Positions 43,585 to 52,767 of a stretch of DNA of 64,000 bases are shown here, piece by piece. Under the pieces are notes generated by a model. The model did not search any database. It saw only the letters and a program-made list of their open reading frames with translations, and was not told where the DNA came from. Position numbers and translations under genes: made by a program. This DNA is from Mycobacterium simulans. Its GTDB lineage: Bacteria > Actinomycetota > Actinomycetes > Mycobacteriales > Mycobacteriaceae. Location: assembly GCF_900232995.1 (NCBI RefSeq), contig NZ_OCVX01000003.1, positions 2,228,798 through 2,292,797 of the forward strand. Reading direction: 5' to 3'. Each line of letters begins with the position of its first letter. Position 1 is the stretch's first letter.

Positions 43585-44457
43585 GTGGCGGAGTTCGAGA
43601 GCGTGTGGAGCGACCTCCAAGGTGTCCCGTTCGAGCAGGGCTACCTCCTAGCAGGGGGGGCCGGCGGAATCCGGACTCGATACCTGCGGGCCGGTCATCC
43701 CGGCGCACCGGTGTTGCTGCTGTTGCACGGCTCGGGCGGACATGCCGAGGCGTACGTCCGCAATCTGGCCGCGCACGCCGAGCACTTCTGGACGTGGTCG
43801 ATCGACATGCTGGGCCACGGGTTCACGGACAAGCCGGGCCATCCGCTGGAAATCCATCACTATGTCGAACACGTGATGGCGGTGGTACGCGCCATCGGCG
43901 TGGAGCGCATCAGCCTCAGCGGCGAGTCCCTCGGCGGTTGGGTGGCCGCCCGCGCCGCCGTCGATCATCCGGACGTGATCGACCGGCTGGTGCTCAACAC
44001 GGCCGGCGGCTCGCAGGCCGATCCGGAGGTGATGCAGCGGATCATCGACTTGTCGATGGCCGCCGCCGAGGACCCGACCTGGGAGACGGTGCAAGCGCGG
44101 ATCAAATGGTTGATGGCGGATAAGTCGAAGGGCTACGACGATCTGGTAGCCAGCCGGCAGCGGATATATCGCCAGCCGGGATTTGTTGCGGCCATGCGCG
44201 ACATCATGGCGCTGCAGGACCCGGACATCCGGGCCCGAAACTTGCTGGGTCCCGAGGAATATGGGGCCATCACCGCGCCCACGCTGGTGCTCTGGACAAG
44301 CCATGACCCAACCGCCGACGTACCCGAGGGTCGCCGCATCGCGTCGATGATCCCCGGTGCGCGCTTCGAGGTGATGTCGGGTTGTGGTCACTGGCCGCAG
44401 TACGAGGACGCCAAGACCTTCAACCGTCTGCATCTCGATTTCCTGCTGGGGCGGTGA
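43585..44457 (+). CDS. Meta-cleavage product hydrolase (MhpC/HsaD-like)
   Basis: The 290-residue alpha/beta hydrolase has the [10 protein letters not shown] oxyanion segment, the nucleophile Ser115 in [10 protein letters not shown], the aspartate in TSHDPTAD and the histidine in SGCGHWPQ. Such enzymes cut the C-C bond of the product of catechol meta-cleavage. The start is GTG 43,585 with AGGAAGGAA upstream. It leads an operon in which MhpA- and MhpB-like enzymes follow directly; its stop overlaps the next ATG (TGATG). Confidence 0.87.
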   Translation: MAEFESVWSDLQGVPFEQGYLLAGGAGGIRTRYLRAGHPGAPVLLLLHGSGGHAEAYVRNLAAHAEHFWTWSIDMLGHGFTDKPGHPLEIHHYVEHVMAVVRAIGVERISLSGESLGGWVAARAAVDHPDVIDRLVLNTAGGSQADPEVMQRIIDLSMAAAEDPTWETVQARIKWLMADKSKGYDDLVASRQRIYRQPGFVAAMRDIMALQDPDIRARNLLGPEEYGAITAPTLVLWTSHDPTADVPEGRRIASMIPGARFEVMSGCGHWPQYEDAKTFNRLHLDFLLGR

Positions 44458-46160
44458 TGGTTTCAGCCGGGCGAAGTATGGATGTCGAGGTACTGGTTGT
44501 CGGCGCCGGCCCGGTCGGTTTGACGCTGGCCAATATCCTTGGCCTGCAAGGTGTTCGGACCTTGGTAGTAGATGAACGGGCGACCCTCATCGACTACCCA
44601 CGCGGGGTTGGGCTGGACGACGAGGCGTTGCGCACCTTCCAGTCGATCGGTTTGGTCGACCGCATCCTGCCGCACACCGTGCCCAACCAGATTCTGCGGT
44701 TCGTCGATGCCAAACGTCGTGTGCTTGCCGAAATGGCTCCTCCCGATGCGCGTTTCGGCTGGCCTAAGCGAAACGGGTTTGTGCAGCCGCTTGTCGATGC
44801 TGAATTGCTGGCTGGTGTGGACAGATTCGAGCACGTCGAGGTGTGGTGGAGCCGTCCGATGACGGCGTGCCGGGACGACGGTGATGCGGTGACCGTTGAG
44901 CTCGGCGGGGACGGTGAGGCAAGCAGCATGCGGGCACGTTATGTTGTCGGCTGCGACGGCGGGCGCAGCACCACCCGGCGGATGATGGGCGTTTCCTTCG
45001 ACGGAACGACCTCGTCGACGCGGTGGCTGGTCGTCGACATAGCCAACGATCCGCTCGGCCATCCGAACAGCGAAGTCGGGGCCGACCCGGAACGCCCGTA
45101 TGCCTCGATCTCGATCGCGCACGGGATTCGTCGGTTCGAGTTCATGATTCATGCCGATGAGTCCGACAAACAGGCGGAGGATCCGGCATTCTTGACGCGG
45201 ATGCTGGCGCGGCTGGTACCGCACCCCGACCGGGTCGACGTGATCCGGCGGCGGGTCTACACGCATCACTCGCGGATCGCCGGTGCGTTCCGCAGCGGAC
45301 GCCTGCTGCTGGCGGGCGACGCCGCGCACCTGATGCCGGTGTGGCAGGGGCAGGGATACAACAGCGGAATCCGGGACGCGGCGAATGTGGGCTGGAAACT
45401 GGCCGCGGTGGTGACCGGCCGCGCCGGCGACGCACTGCTGGATACCTACGACATGGAGCGTCGCAAGCACGCGCGGGCGATGATCGACCTTTCCACGATG
45501 GTGGGCCGGGTGATCTCACCAACCAACCGTCGGGTGACTGCCGTGCGTGACCTCGTCGTGCGTTCGGCGTCAATTGTTCCTTCGCTCAAGCGATATGTGC
45601 TCGAGATGCGGTTCAAGCCGATGCCGCGTTACGAGCGCGGAGCGGTGGTGCACCCGCGACCCCGCGACCCGACATCGCCGGTCGGCACCTTGTTTATCCA
45701 GCCGCGGGTCGATACCCGGACGCAGCAGAACCTCCTCCTGGACGACGTGCTGGGTGCCTGGTTTTCGGTGCTGTGCTGGAACAACAACCCGCGCAAGATC
45801 CTCGGCGATGCGGCGTTCGCGGACTGGAAAGATCTGGGCGCGCGGTTTGTCGCAGTGCGGCCCGTAGTTCAGCTGCACTGGACCGGCGACGACGATCCCG
45901 ATGTCGTGATCGTGGGTGATCGCAACGGTGATCTCAAGGCCTGGTTCGACACCCACAAGGAATCGGTGTTGTTTCTGCGCCCGGACCGGTGTATCGCCGG
46001 CGCTTGTATTGCTCAGCTCGCGTCCGAGCTGAGCGCGTCGCTTGTCGATGCGCTTGCACTCACTCCGGAAGGGGGTGAATCCCGCAATGCCACTGGCCCT
46101 TTGCTGTATGTCCCACAGCCCGCTGCTGAATCTTCCGGGGCCGCCGCAGGACCTGCTTAG
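44457..46160 (+). CDS. mhpA: FAD-dependent aromatic hydroxylase (MhpA-like)
   Basis: This 567-residue monooxygenase has the FAD motif [21 protein letters not shown] near residue 12-30, the middle DG motif [16 protein letters not shown] and the [20 protein letters not shown] motif of the MhpA subgroup, then a thioredoxin-like C-terminal domain. MhpA converts 3-(3-hydroxyphenyl)propionate to the catechol. I used ATG 44,457, which overlaps the previous stop; ATG 44,478 just before the FAD motif is possible. The 3' end overlaps mhpB by 74 bases. Confidence 0.87.
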   Translation: MVSAGRSMDVEVLVVGAGPVGLTLANILGLQGVRTLVVDERATLIDYPRGVGLDDEALRTFQSIGLVDRILPHTVPNQILRFVDAKRRVLAEMAPPDARFGWPKRNGFVQPLVDAELLAGVDRFEHVEVWWSRPMTACRDDGDAVTVELGGDGEASSMRARYVVGCDGGRSTTRRMMGVSFDGTTSSTRWLVVDIANDPLGHPNSEVGADPERPYASISIAHGIRRFEFMIHADESDKQAEDPAFLTRMLARLVPHPDRVDVIRRRVYTHHSRIAGAFRSGRLLLAGDAAHLMPVWQGQGYNSGIRDAANVGWKLAAVVTGRAGDALLDTYDMERRKHARAMIDLSTMVGRVISPTNRRVTAVRDLVVRSASIVPSLKRYVLEMRFKPMPRYERGAVVHPRPRDPTSPVGTLFIQPRVDTRTQQNLLLDDVLGAWFSVLCWNNNPRKILGDAAFADWKDLGARFVAVRPVVQLHWTGDDDPDVVIVGDRNGDLKAWFDTHKESVLFLRPDRCIAGACIAQLASELSASLVDALALTPEGGESRNATGPLLYVPQPAAESSGAAAGPA

Positions 46161-47028
46161 CGAGATCGATACCGGCATCGCCCAGGCCCGAGAGTTCGTC
46201 GAGGATTACGACCCCCAACTCCTCGTCATCTTTGCTCCGGACCACTACAACGGATTCTTCTACAAGGTGATGCCGCCATTCTGTATCGGCATGCACGCGA
46301 ACGGAGTTGGCGATTACGGCACCCATGCCGGTGCACTGGACGTTCCGCAGGGTATTGCCGAGGAGTGCGCGAAAGCGGTGCTCGGTGCGGGTGTCGACAT
46401 CGCGGTATCGGCGAGCATGGACGTGGATCACGGCACCGTCCAGCCGCTGGAGAAGCTGTTTGGCACCGCCACTTCACACCCAGTAATCCCAATCTTCATC
46501 AATGCGATAGCGGCGCCGCTGGGGCCGTTGCATCGCTGCCGAGCGTTGGGTACCGCGGTAGGTAACTTCCTGGCGACGCTGGACCAGAGGGTACTGGTCG
46601 TCGGATCTGGGGGGCTCTCGCATAGTCCCCCGGTACCGACACTGGACACAGCCGGTCCGGCGATGCTGGAGCGCATCGTGCACGGCCAACCGATGACCGC
46701 CCAGCAGCGGCAGGCCCGGCAGCACGCCGTGATCGACGCGGCGAAGAACTTCGCCGGGGGAAACAGCGAGCTGCAGCCCCTCAACCCGGCCTGGGATCAG
46801 CGCTTTCTGGAAGTCGTCGACGGCGGCCATCTCGACGATCTCGACACCTGGTCGAACTCGTTTGTGCTGCACGAGGGTGGCACCTCCGCGCATGAAATCC
46901 GCACCTGGGTAGCCGCTTTCGCCGCCCTGGCGACGGCGGGCCCGTACCAGACCACGGTGCGCTACTACAAGCAGGCCGCGGACCTGATCGCCGGGTTCGC
47001 GATCAGAACGGCAGCGCCAACCACATGA
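46087..47028 (+). CDS. mhpB: Extradiol dioxygenase (3-carboxyethylcatechol 2,3-dioxygenase, MhpB-like)
   Basis: The 313-residue enzyme is a class III (LigB-fold) Fe(II) dioxygenase. Iron-ligand and catalytic histidines appear in [20 protein letters not shown] and [17 protein letters not shown]. Its length is that of E. coli MhpB (314). I started at ATG 46,087 (MPLALCC), preceded by GGAAGGGGG. It opens the catechol ring made by the MhpA-like enzyme; the MhpC-like hydrolase then acts. The last codons overlap the next gene (ACATGAG). Confidence 0.9.
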   Translation: MPLALCCMSHSPLLNLPGPPQDLLSEIDTGIAQAREFVEDYDPQLLVIFAPDHYNGFFYKVMPPFCIGMHANGVGDYGTHAGALDVPQGIAEECAKAVLGAGVDIAVSASMDVDHGTVQPLEKLFGTATSHPVIPIFINAIAAPLGPLHRCRALGTAVGNFLATLDQRVLVVGSGGLSHSPPVPTLDTAGPAMLERIVHGQPMTAQQRQARQHAVIDAAKNFAGGNSELQPLNPAWDQRFLEVVDGGHLDDLDTWSNSFVLHEGGTSAHEIRTWVAAFAALATAGPYQTTVRYYKQAADLIAGFAIRTAAPTT

Positions 47029-48779
47029 GTGCTGAGCTTTTCGATGACGTTAGCGAGTTCGATCATGTTGTGGACGTACTCGTGGTCGGAAGCGGCGGGG
47101 GCGGCATGACGGCCGCGCTCACCGCCGCGGCGTCGGGTCTCGATGCGTTGGTGGTGGAAAAGTCAAGCTACTTCGGTGGTTCCACCGCCCTTTCGGGCGG
47201 CGGCATCTGGGCGCCGGGGGCGCCGGCACAACGGCGAGCGGGATATACCCCAGACCCGGACGGTGTTGTCGAGTACCTACAGCGGATCACCGACGGCCTG
47301 GTCAGCGAAGCACGCATACGCCAGTACGTCGAGTCGGCGCCGCAAATGCTGGATTTCCTGGAAACGCTCAGCCCGTGGCTGGAGTTCGTGTGGAAGCCCG
47401 GCTATGCCGACTACTATCCGGAATTGCCGGGCGGGTCCGAGCTTGGCAGCACGATCAATGTTCCACCCATCGATCTGCGCACGCTGGGACCCGACGAGGG
47501 TTCGTTGCTAAAACCGCTGGCGCTGGCGCCCAAGGGAATCTGGCTGGGGCCCAAGGAACTACGGTCGTTTTACCGCATCCGGCAATCATGGGGCGGGAAA
47601 GTTGTGCTCCTGAAGCTGGTCTCGCGAATGGTGAGGGCGCGAGTGTTCGGAGAGCGAATCGCGGCGATCGGCCAGTCGTTGGCGGCGCGGCTGCGCCTAG
47701 CGATGAGAGAGCGTGGCATCCCGCTGTGGCTGGATTCGCCTATGGCAGAGCTACTTACCGACACCGACGGATCGGTGACCGGTGCAGTGGTGCAACGAAA
47801 CGGCGGCCAGCAGCGGATCGGTGCGCGCCGCGGGGTGATCCTGGCGTCCGGGGGCTTCGACCACGACTTGGCTTGGCGCAAAGAGCATCAACCCCTGGTA
47901 GACCAAGATTGGAGCTTTGGCAACCCCGCCGCCATGGGCGACGGCATCCGCGCGGGCCAGCGTATCGGCGCGGCCGCCGACCTGCTCGACGAGGCCTGGT
48001 GGTTCCCCGCTATCCAATGGCCAGACGGCCGAATGCAATTCATGCTCAACGAGCGCATGATGCCCGCCCAGTTCGTCGTCAACGGCGAAGGTAAGCGTTT
48101 CATCAACGAAGCCGCCCCATACATGGACTTCGGTCACGCGATGATCGACGGCCAGAAGTCCGGAGTTGCCCACATCCCGTGCTGGCTGATTACCGATCAC
48201 CGGTCCTTCAATCGCTATGTGGTCGCCGGCCACCTGCCGATACCGACGATCCCTGGCGCGCCGGTGCCCACTGGACGCAAGGTGCCGTCGGCCTGGCTGG
48301 AGTCGGGCGTGGTCAAGGCCGCGTCGAGCTGGGACGAACTCGCGCGCCAGATCGGCGTGCCGGCAGCGCAATTCCAGGCCACCGCAATGCGATTCAACGA
48401 ACTGGCCCGCAAGGGTCACGACGATGATTTCAACCGCGGCGACAGCGTGTACGACAACTACTACGGCGACCCGACGCTGCCGAACCCCAACCTGTATCCG
48501 CTCGGCGGTCCGCCCTACTACGCCTTTCGGATTGTGCTCGGGGATCTCGGGACATCCGGTGGTCTGTGCACCGACGAGTACGCGCGGGTACTGCGGCCGG
48601 ATGACACCGTGGTGCGCGGACTCTATGCGGTGGGCAACACCAGCGCGCCAGTGATGGGCCGCAGCTACGCCGGCGCCGGGGCCACCATCGGTCCGGCTAT
48701 GACCTTTGGCTTTGTCGCGGCCAAACACGTTGCCGCACAGCAGGCAACCCGGACCCGTAATACTCATGGGAGGTATTAG
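47025..48779 (+). CDS. 3-ketosteroid-delta1-dehydrogenase-like flavoprotein
   Basis: The 584-residue protein has [37 protein letters not shown], the [20 protein letters not shown] segment and the C-terminal [20 protein letters not shown]. This is the arrangement of KstD-type dehydrogenases, and the tyrosines in the active-site region (DNYYGDP, PPYYAF) fit it. It would introduce ring double bonds before aromatisation. It is coupled to mhpB by a four-base overlap and to the next gene by TAGTG. Confidence 0.88.
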   Translation: MSAELFDDVSEFDHVVDVLVVGSGGGGMTAALTAAASGLDALVVEKSSYFGGSTALSGGGIWAPGAPAQRRAGYTPDPDGVVEYLQRITDGLVSEARIRQYVESAPQMLDFLETLSPWLEFVWKPGYADYYPELPGGSELGSTINVPPIDLRTLGPDEGSLLKPLALAPKGIWLGPKELRSFYRIRQSWGGKVVLLKLVSRMVRARVFGERIAAIGQSLAARLRLAMRERGIPLWLDSPMAELLTDTDGSVTGAVVQRNGGQQRIGARRGVILASGGFDHDLAWRKEHQPLVDQDWSFGNPAAMGDGIRAGQRIGAAADLLDEAWWFPAIQWPDGRMQFMLNERMMPAQFVVNGEGKRFINEAAPYMDFGHAMIDGQKSGVAHIPCWLITDHRSFNRYVVAGHLPIPTIPGAPVPTGRKVPSAWLESGVVKAASSWDELARQIGVPAAQFQATAMRFNELARKGHDDDFNRGDSVYDNYYGDPTLPNPNLYPLGGPPYYAFRIVLGDLGTSGGLCTDEYARVLRPDDTVVRGLYAVGNTSAPVMGRSYAGAGATIGPAMTFGFVAAKHVAAQQATRTRNTHGRY

Positions 48780-50095
48780 TGAAAATTTCGCTGTTCTACG
48801 AATTCGCCCTGCCGCGGCCTTGGGCCCCCGATGACGAGCGGATCATGCTGCACGACTGCCTCGACGAGGTTGAGGCAGCCGACAAAGCGGGCTTTTCCAC
48901 CGTCTGGCTCACCGAGCACCACTTCCTCGAGGAATACTGTCATTCCACCGCGCCGGAGATGTTCTTGGCCGGGGCCAGTCAGCGCACCAAGAACATCCGG
49001 CTCGGATTCGGCATCATGCATCTCCCGCCGGCGGTCAACCACCCCGCGCGGGTGGCCGAACGCATCGCCACGCTCGACCTGATGTCCAATGGGCGCGTCG
49101 AATTCGGCACCGGTGAGTCCTCTTCCATTGGCGAACTCGGGGGATTCTGCATTGACCCCGCTGACAAGCGTGCGCAGTGGGAGGAGGCCCTCGAGGTCGC
49201 GATCCGTTGCATGATCGAAGAGCCCTTCGCGGGATTCAAGGGCGAGCACATCGAGATGCCGGCGCGCAACGTCATCCCCAAGCCGATGCAGAAGCCGCAT
49301 CCACCGGTATGGGTCGCCTGCACACGGCCGGCCACCGTCCAGATGGCAGCCCAAAAATGCATCGGGGCACTGAGTTTCGCCTACACCGGTCCAGGTCCGC
49401 TGACCGAGCGGGTTAACGGCTACTACAAGGAGTTCGAGGAGAACGGCGTCCCGGTCACGCCGGCGATCAACCCCAACATCCTGGCCATTGGCGGTGACCT
49501 GTCGATGATGGTCGCCAAGACCGACGAACAGGCCCTCCAACGCCTCGGACAGGGCGGCGGATTCTTCTCGTTCGGAATCATGCACTACTACATGACCGGA
49601 ATACATACTCCGGGCCGAACCGGCGTCTGGAAGCGGTATCTCGAAGAGGTCGACAAAGACCCGACCTTGGCGTACGGCCCGGGACGCGGCGCGATCGGCT
49701 CTCCGGCCACCGTGCGCGAATTCCTGCGTGGTTACGAGGACAGCGGCGTCGACGAGATCATCCTGCTGCTCAACCCGCGCAGTCACGAGGGCACGATGGA
49801 ATCCATCGAGCTGATGGGCAAAGAGGTGTTGCCCGAATTCATCGAGCGCGACCAAAAGGCGGTCGCCGACAAGGCCGCAAGGCTGGCGCCCGTCATCGAG
49901 AAGATCGAAGCGCGCCGGCCGGAAACACGACCTTTTGGCGCACCGCAGTTCGACGAAAACTACTCGTTTGGGGGGCTGCCCACCGGGCGGGGCGGTAAAT
50001 TCACCGCCAGCGAGATCCCCGAGGCCATGGCCGAGATCAACGAGGGTCGGGTACAGGCGGCGCAGCGCTTGAAGGAGCAGCAGCAGCAGAAGTGA
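48779..50095 (+). CDS. LLM-class flavin monooxygenase
   Basis: The 438-residue protein is a luciferase-like TIM barrel: KISLFYEFALPRPW, VEAADKAGFSTVWLTEHHFL, RLGFGIMHLPPAVNHPARVA and GRVEFGTGESS. The EHHF motif and length fit FMN-dependent monooxygenases of the limonene/alkanal type. A charged C-terminal tail ending in glutamines follows the barrel. It probably oxygenates a ring ketone or alkene early in this pathway. The start is GTG 48,779, overlapping the previous stop. Confidence 0.88.
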   Translation: MKISLFYEFALPRPWAPDDERIMLHDCLDEVEAADKAGFSTVWLTEHHFLEEYCHSTAPEMFLAGASQRTKNIRLGFGIMHLPPAVNHPARVAERIATLDLMSNGRVEFGTGESSSIGELGGFCIDPADKRAQWEEALEVAIRCMIEEPFAGFKGEHIEMPARNVIPKPMQKPHPPVWVACTRPATVQMAAQKCIGALSFAYTGPGPLTERVNGYYKEFEENGVPVTPAINPNILAIGGDLSMMVAKTDEQALQRLGQGGGFFSFGIMHYYMTGIHTPGRTGVWKRYLEEVDKDPTLAYGPGRGAIGSPATVREFLRGYEDSGVDEIILLLNPRSHEGTMESIELMGKEVLPEFIERDQKAVADKAARLAPVIEKIEARRPETRPFGAPQFDENYSFGGLPTGRGGKFTASEIPEAMAEINEGRVQAAQRLKEQQQQK

Positions 50096-50913
50096 TCGAC
50101 GAACTGTGGCGCTACGACGGCCGTCGTGCCGTGGTGACCGGATGCTCGTCGGGCATTGGCGAACATGTGGTGCGCCAGCTCACCGAGCTAGGGGCGCACG
50201 TCGTCGGGCTGGACAAGCGCCGGCCGACGGTCGAGATCAACGACTTTCGCGAAGTTGACCTCGCCGATCCGGCTTCGATCGACGCCGCCGTCGCGGCCAT
50301 CGGCGGCGACGTGGACGCTCTCTTCAATGTCGCCGGTGTCTCCTCGGGAATCGGCAACCCACTGCTGGTCGTCACGATCAACTTTCTGGGCCTGCGGCAT
50401 ATCACCGAAGCGCTGATTCCGAAAATGGGGGCTGGCTCGTCCATTGTGAGCGTGTCGTCGCTCGCGGCATCGGGGTACCGGGAACACCTGCGGCAAGTCG
50501 CTCCGCTGCTGAACACGGCGACGATGCGGGACGGCATCGACTGGTGTGTTGGCCACCCGGACGCGCTGGGCAGCGGCTACCAATTGTCCAAGGAAGCAAT
50601 CATTCTCTACACCATGCGCCGGGTCACTGATCTCGGCGCGCGGGGCATCAGGATCAATTGCACCGGCCCAGGCGTCACCGAAACACCGATCCTCGACCAG
50701 CTGCGCGGCGCCTACGGGCCCGAGTATCTCGACGACATCGCCAAGCCGCTGGGCCGGGCCGCCGATCCCGCCGAGCAAGCAACGGTGCTGCTGTTTCTGA
50801 ATAGCGCTGCGGCCAGCTACATTTCGGGCCAAATCGTCTGGGTCGACGGCGGAAACGTGGCCGCCACGATCGCCCGCGAACTCGAGGAGGGGCAGGGCTC
50901 ATGGCCAGCATAA
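50092..50913 (+). CDS. Short-chain dehydrogenase (coniferyl-alcohol-dehydrogenase-like)
   Basis: The 273-residue SDR has the NAD motif VVTGCSSGIGEHV, NVAGVSS, and the catalytic tyrosine and lysine in SGYQLSKEAI. The region between SVSSLAASG and the tyrosine is longer than usual, as in the 3-alpha-hydroxysteroid/coniferyl-alcohol dehydrogenase group. It would oxidise a secondary alcohol of the pathway. The GTG start overlaps the previous gene by four bases, and the end overlaps the next by 13. Confidence 0.9.
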   Translation: MIDELWRYDGRRAVVTGCSSGIGEHVVRQLTELGAHVVGLDKRRPTVEINDFREVDLADPASIDAAVAAIGGDVDALFNVAGVSSGIGNPLLVVTINFLGLRHITEALIPKMGAGSSIVSVSSLAASGYREHLRQVAPLLNTATMRDGIDWCVGHPDALGSGYQLSKEAIILYTMRRVTDLGARGIRINCTGPGVTETPILDQLRGAYGPEYLDDIAKPLGRAADPAEQATVLLFLNSAAASYISGQIVWVDGGNVAATIARELEEGQGSWPA

Positions 50914-51890
50914 CCGACTTTCGGCGGGTCGCCAGCGATCTCAGCAACTGGGGACGATGGGGAGACGACGACGAGCTCGGGACGCTGAATTTCATTACCG
51001 CAGACAAGGTTCGGCAGGCCGCCAGCCTGGTCCGGCACGGGAAGGTATTCCCTCTTGGCGTCGACTTCGGATCCTCAGGACCACAGGGCGCCTACGGCTT
51101 CCGGCACAATCCCATCCATCTGATGACCGTGGACGGCGGGGATGTCAGCACACTGGCCCAATATGGGCCCGGGTGGGCGCAGAACCCGACGGCGAAGCAG
51201 ATAGGCAATTACGTCGTTGACAATCCGTTTCGCTTCAACGACGACATGATCATCATGCCGCTGCAGGCGGCCACTCAGTGGGATGCGCTGTCGCACGTCT
51301 ATTACGACGACCAGCTCTACAATGGCTTCCCCGCGGGTTCGGTTACCAGTCTGGGGGCCTTCCACTGCGGCATTGACAAGGTCGACGTCAAGGGCATCAC
51401 GTCGCGCGGTGTATTGCTCGACCTGGTCCGCCATCGGGGCGCCGACGTTTTCCTCGAGCACGGAAACCCGATTACACCCGAAGAATTGGACGACGTGGTT
51501 CGTGCGCAGGCTGTGACGATCGAGCGAGGCGACATCGTGCTGGTTCGAACCGGTTGGTGGGCAAGGTTTCTCATGACCGGCAACAAGACAGAGCGGTACG
51601 CCGGGCTGGATTGGCGATGTGCCCAGTGGCTGCACGATCACGAGATCGCAGCGGTCGCGGCCGACAATCTACAGGTTGAAGACCCGGTATCCGGCGTCGA
51701 GGGCCTCTTCTTGCCGTTGCACCTGCTGTGCCTGCGTGACATGGGGCTGATGCTCGGCGAGTACTGGGACCTCACCGCGCTGGCGGCCGACTGCGCGACC
51801 GACGGTGTCTACGAGTTCCAGCTCATTGCACCACCCTTGAGATTTGTGGGCGCCGTGGGTTCTCCGGTGAATCCGATCGCGATCAAGTGA
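50901..51890 (+). CDS. Cyclase family protein (kynurenine-formamidase-like hydrolase)
   Basis: This 329-residue PF04199 protein has the motif ATQWDALSHVYYD, where the family's HxxxDxxxH metal site is partly recognisable (D and H kept, first H replaced by Q). It also has GIDKVDVKGITSRGVLLDL and HDHEIAAVAADNLQVE. Family members hydrolyse amides or lactones with a metal. A role in opening a lactone made by a Baeyer-Villiger-type step is plausible, but it is inference. It starts at ATG 50,901. Confidence 0.87.
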   Translation: MASITDFRRVASDLSNWGRWGDDDELGTLNFITADKVRQAASLVRHGKVFPLGVDFGSSGPQGAYGFRHNPIHLMTVDGGDVSTLAQYGPGWAQNPTAKQIGNYVVDNPFRFNDDMIIMPLQAATQWDALSHVYYDDQLYNGFPAGSVTSLGAFHCGIDKVDVKGITSRGVLLDLVRHRGADVFLEHGNPITPEELDDVVRAQAVTIERGDIVLVRTGWWARFLMTGNKTERYAGLDWRCAQWLHDHEIAAVAADNLQVEDPVSGVEGLFLPLHLLCLRDMGLMLGEYWDLTALAADCATDGVYEFQLIAPPLRFVGAVGSPVNPIAIK

Positions 51891-52714
51891 TGGAGGTTCA
51901 TCGCAGAACCGTCAGCGTCGACGGCCTGCACACCAGCTATCTCGAGGCCGGGAAAGGCGACCCGGTGGTGTTACTGCACGGTGGCGAGTTCGGTGCCAGC
52001 GCCGAATTGGGCTGGGAACGCAACATCGCCGCGCTCGCAGCGCAATACCGAGTCTTGGCACCAGATCAGCTCGGGTTTGGGCAGTCGGCGAAGGTCATTG
52101 ATTTCGTCAACAGCCGAGCCATGCGTATTCGGCATGTGGCACGCTTCTGCGAGGTGATGGGCATCGACTCCGCCCACTTCGTCGGCAACTCGATGGGCGC
52201 CATCAATCTGCTCACTGACGTCACGTCGGGGGCGCCGCTGCTGCCGATCCGGACCTTGGTCGCGATCTGCGGCGGGGGAGAGATCCAGCAGAATCGGCAC
52301 TTTGAGGCGCTTCAGCGGTACGACGCGAGCCTGTCGGCCATGCGCCGCGTTGTGGAGGCATTGTTTTACGACGCGGGCTATCCAGCCGACGACGACTATG
52401 TGCGGCGTCGCTACGAGTCGAGCATCGCGCCCGGTGCGTGGGAAGCGGTGGCAGCGGCCCGGTTTCGTCGTCCTGATGCACCACCGCCGGCCGTTCCGTC
52501 AAGTGCACGGCCGTACGAGCGCATCGATGTTCCGGCGTTGATCGTCGAGGGCGGCAACGACAAGCTGCTTCCCTCCGGCTGGGCCGCGCAAATCGCCAAG
52601 CAGATCGACGGCGGGCGCTCGGTGGTGATCGATGGCGCCGGCCATTGCCCACAGATCGAGCAGTTTTCCACCGTCAACGAGCTACTGCTCACCTTTCTCC
52701 GCGAGCAGACGTAA
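51890..52714 (+). CDS. Alpha/beta hydrolase
   Basis: The 274-residue protein has HGGEFGASAE, the nucleophile Ser101 in FVGNSMGAINLL, the aspartate in EGGNDKLLP and the histidine in DGAGHCPQIEQF. It is a second C-C or ester hydrolase of the island, the last gene of the operon. GTG 51,887 overlaps the previous stop; ATG 51,890 gives the family-like start. Its last codons form the left arm of the hairpin at 52,700. Confidence 0.88.
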   Translation: MEVHRRTVSVDGLHTSYLEAGKGDPVVLLHGGEFGASAELGWERNIAALAAQYRVLAPDQLGFGQSAKVIDFVNSRAMRIRHVARFCEVMGIDSAHFVGNSMGAINLLTDVTSGAPLLPIRTLVAICGGGEIQQNRHFEALQRYDASLSAMRRVVEALFYDAGYPADDDYVRRRYESSIAPGAWEAVAAARFRRPDAPPPAVPSSARPYERIDVPALIVEGGNDKLLPSGWAAQIAKQIDGGRSVVIDGAGHCPQIEQFSTVNELLLTFLREQT

Positions 52715-52761
52715 AAGCCCCCGTTTCGTGCCGAAACGAGGGGATTTTACGTCTGCTCGCG
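52700..52761. terminator. Long hairpin, bidirectional terminator
   Basis: The arms CGCGAGCAGACGTAAAA and its complement at 52,745-52,761 enclose a second stem, CCCC-CGTTTCG against CGAAACG-GGGG with one bulged base on each side. Almost all of 62 bases pair. It ends the ring-degradation operon and, seven bases further, the convergent mmcO. The outer arm is shared with the hairpin at 29,027. Confidence 0.8.
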
Positions 52762-52767
52762 AGACCG

